Shown here: positions 63,410 to 64,000 of the stretch, one piece after another
Layout of the letters: every line of letters begins with the position of its first letter
Numbering within the stretch: the stretch's first letter is position 1
Assembly (NCBI GenBank): GCA_905182985.1
Contig: CAJJDN010000149.1
Span: 175,693-239,692, forward strand
Reading direction: 5' to 3'
DNA from: Paramecium sonneborni
Lineage: Eukaryota > Ciliophora > Oligohymenophorea > Peniculida > Parameciidae
DNA: 64,000 bases
Made by a program: the position numbers and the translations under genes
The notes under the pieces: generated by a model
The model's database searches: none
Told to the model about the DNA's origin: nothing
Seen by the model: only the letters and a program-made list of their open reading frames with translations

Positions 63410-64000
63410 TTTTTAAAAACTTTTCCTTCTTAAATTTAATACTTTCTATTTAAAAGCAATTTTATCAGAAAATAAATTTTATTCATCGCAAAAAAAATGC
63501 TATTCTCTCAATCATTCTTTATGAATATATTAGCTTGCCAATTTATAAATTTCCTATTTTATAAATCAAAAATAGCTATCGCTAAGTATTTGAAAAGAGT
63601 TTTTACAAATTTCTGATAGTACTTAATTTGAATCAAAGCATAAGGATTAAATAAAATTTATTTAAATTTATTTCAAAAAATCTATACTTTTTATTTAGAA
63701 AAGTATTTGATCATAATTAAATTTCAATAGTAATATTATTTGAATCAATTTTTATACTAAACCCCCCAATTATAAATTATTTTTTTTTTATATAATTCAT
63801 TGAACAAATCATATTTTTTAAAAGTTTTAGTTTTGATTTTCATCATCATAAAAACAATCTAAAAATAATTTTTATCTCATGTTGCTTGAGTTTAATTTTT
63901 TAAAAAAGTATAAACTCAAATAATATTTGACTTAATAGGCTATTAAAATTATATTGAAAAAGATTAAATTTAATAATTCATGGGTAACTCATGCGGATAA
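63410..64000. other. AT-rich end of window, possible 3' end of a minus-strand gene
   Basis: No confident gene. On the minus strand a frame open from the window edge to TGA 63809-63811 gives about 60 residues ending in a polar FYDDENQNQN-like tail, which could be the C-terminus of a gene beyond the window but could equally be chance. The CCCCCC run near 63766 is single, not a telomere repeat. Confidence 0.35.

Noticed and set aside
63760..63775. CCCCCC run as a telomere remnant
   Set aside because: Only one run and no C4A2/C3A3 repeats around it.

Overview
The window looks like macronuclear (somatic) DNA of a ciliate, most likely Paramecium or a close relative. Three things point that way. 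The DNA is very AT-rich. Real genes read TAA and TAG as glutamine and stop only at TGA; a conserved ribosomal protein (35035-35895) and a mitochondrial carrier (15978-17004) need this code. The genes are cut by tiny introns: I place 61, of 19-34 nt, nearly all starting GTA and ending TAG, AAG or CAG. For almost every gene model, removing these introns leaves an exact multiple of three between ATG and TGA. Standard-code ORF calling fails here, so the models below were translated by hand with TGA as the only stop. Product names rest on motif recognition, not on database searches.

Layout. 1-7.1 kb: two Cys-containing secreted-type genes with unclear frames, a small S/Q/K-rich gene, and a membrane protein resembling a degenerate histidine kinase. 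7.1-15.9 kb: three genes of unknown function and a large type I membrane protein with one in-frame TGA. 16-22.7 kb: an oxoglutarate/malate-type mitochondrial carrier, a small chromodomain-like protein, two unknown genes and a decayed protein kinase. 22.7-29.8 kb: a divergent myosin and a full ABCC transporter. 30.7-35.9 kb: a mitochondrial calcium uniporter homologue, a type I membrane protein, a USP-type deubiquitinase lacking its histidine, and ribosomal protein uL2. 36-43.2 kb: a SAPS-domain phosphatase subunit, a TPR protein, a MORN/Ulp1-like fusion and three unknown genes. 43.5-53.6 kb: a copine, an ankyrin protein, a cyclin, a Cys-motif protein, a double cNMP-binding protein, an IQ-DH-PH-PX-FERM RhoGEF and a coiled-coil protein. 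53.9-63.4 kb: a paralogue of the histidine-kinase-like gene, a large Gly/Cys-rich multi-pass receptor, a coiled-coil protein and a tesmin/LIN54-type CXC protein.

Assembly. At four places (N at 6023, 17595-18081, 21240 and 55361) the sequence before the N is repeated after it for about 0.9-1.1 kb. These look like contig ends that overlap but were not merged, not real duplications. They double or interrupt several genes.

The genes are not an operon. They are tightly packed eukaryotic units with 17-90 bp between many neighbours, and one convergent pair overlaps by 13 bp. The cell-biological theme is signalling and cytoskeleton (cNMP, Rho, copine, myosin, MCU, phosphatase, cyclin). The points most worth following are the two kinase-like membrane paralogues, the unusual RhoGEF architecture, and the altered active or filter residues in the MCU, USP and Ulp1-like proteins.
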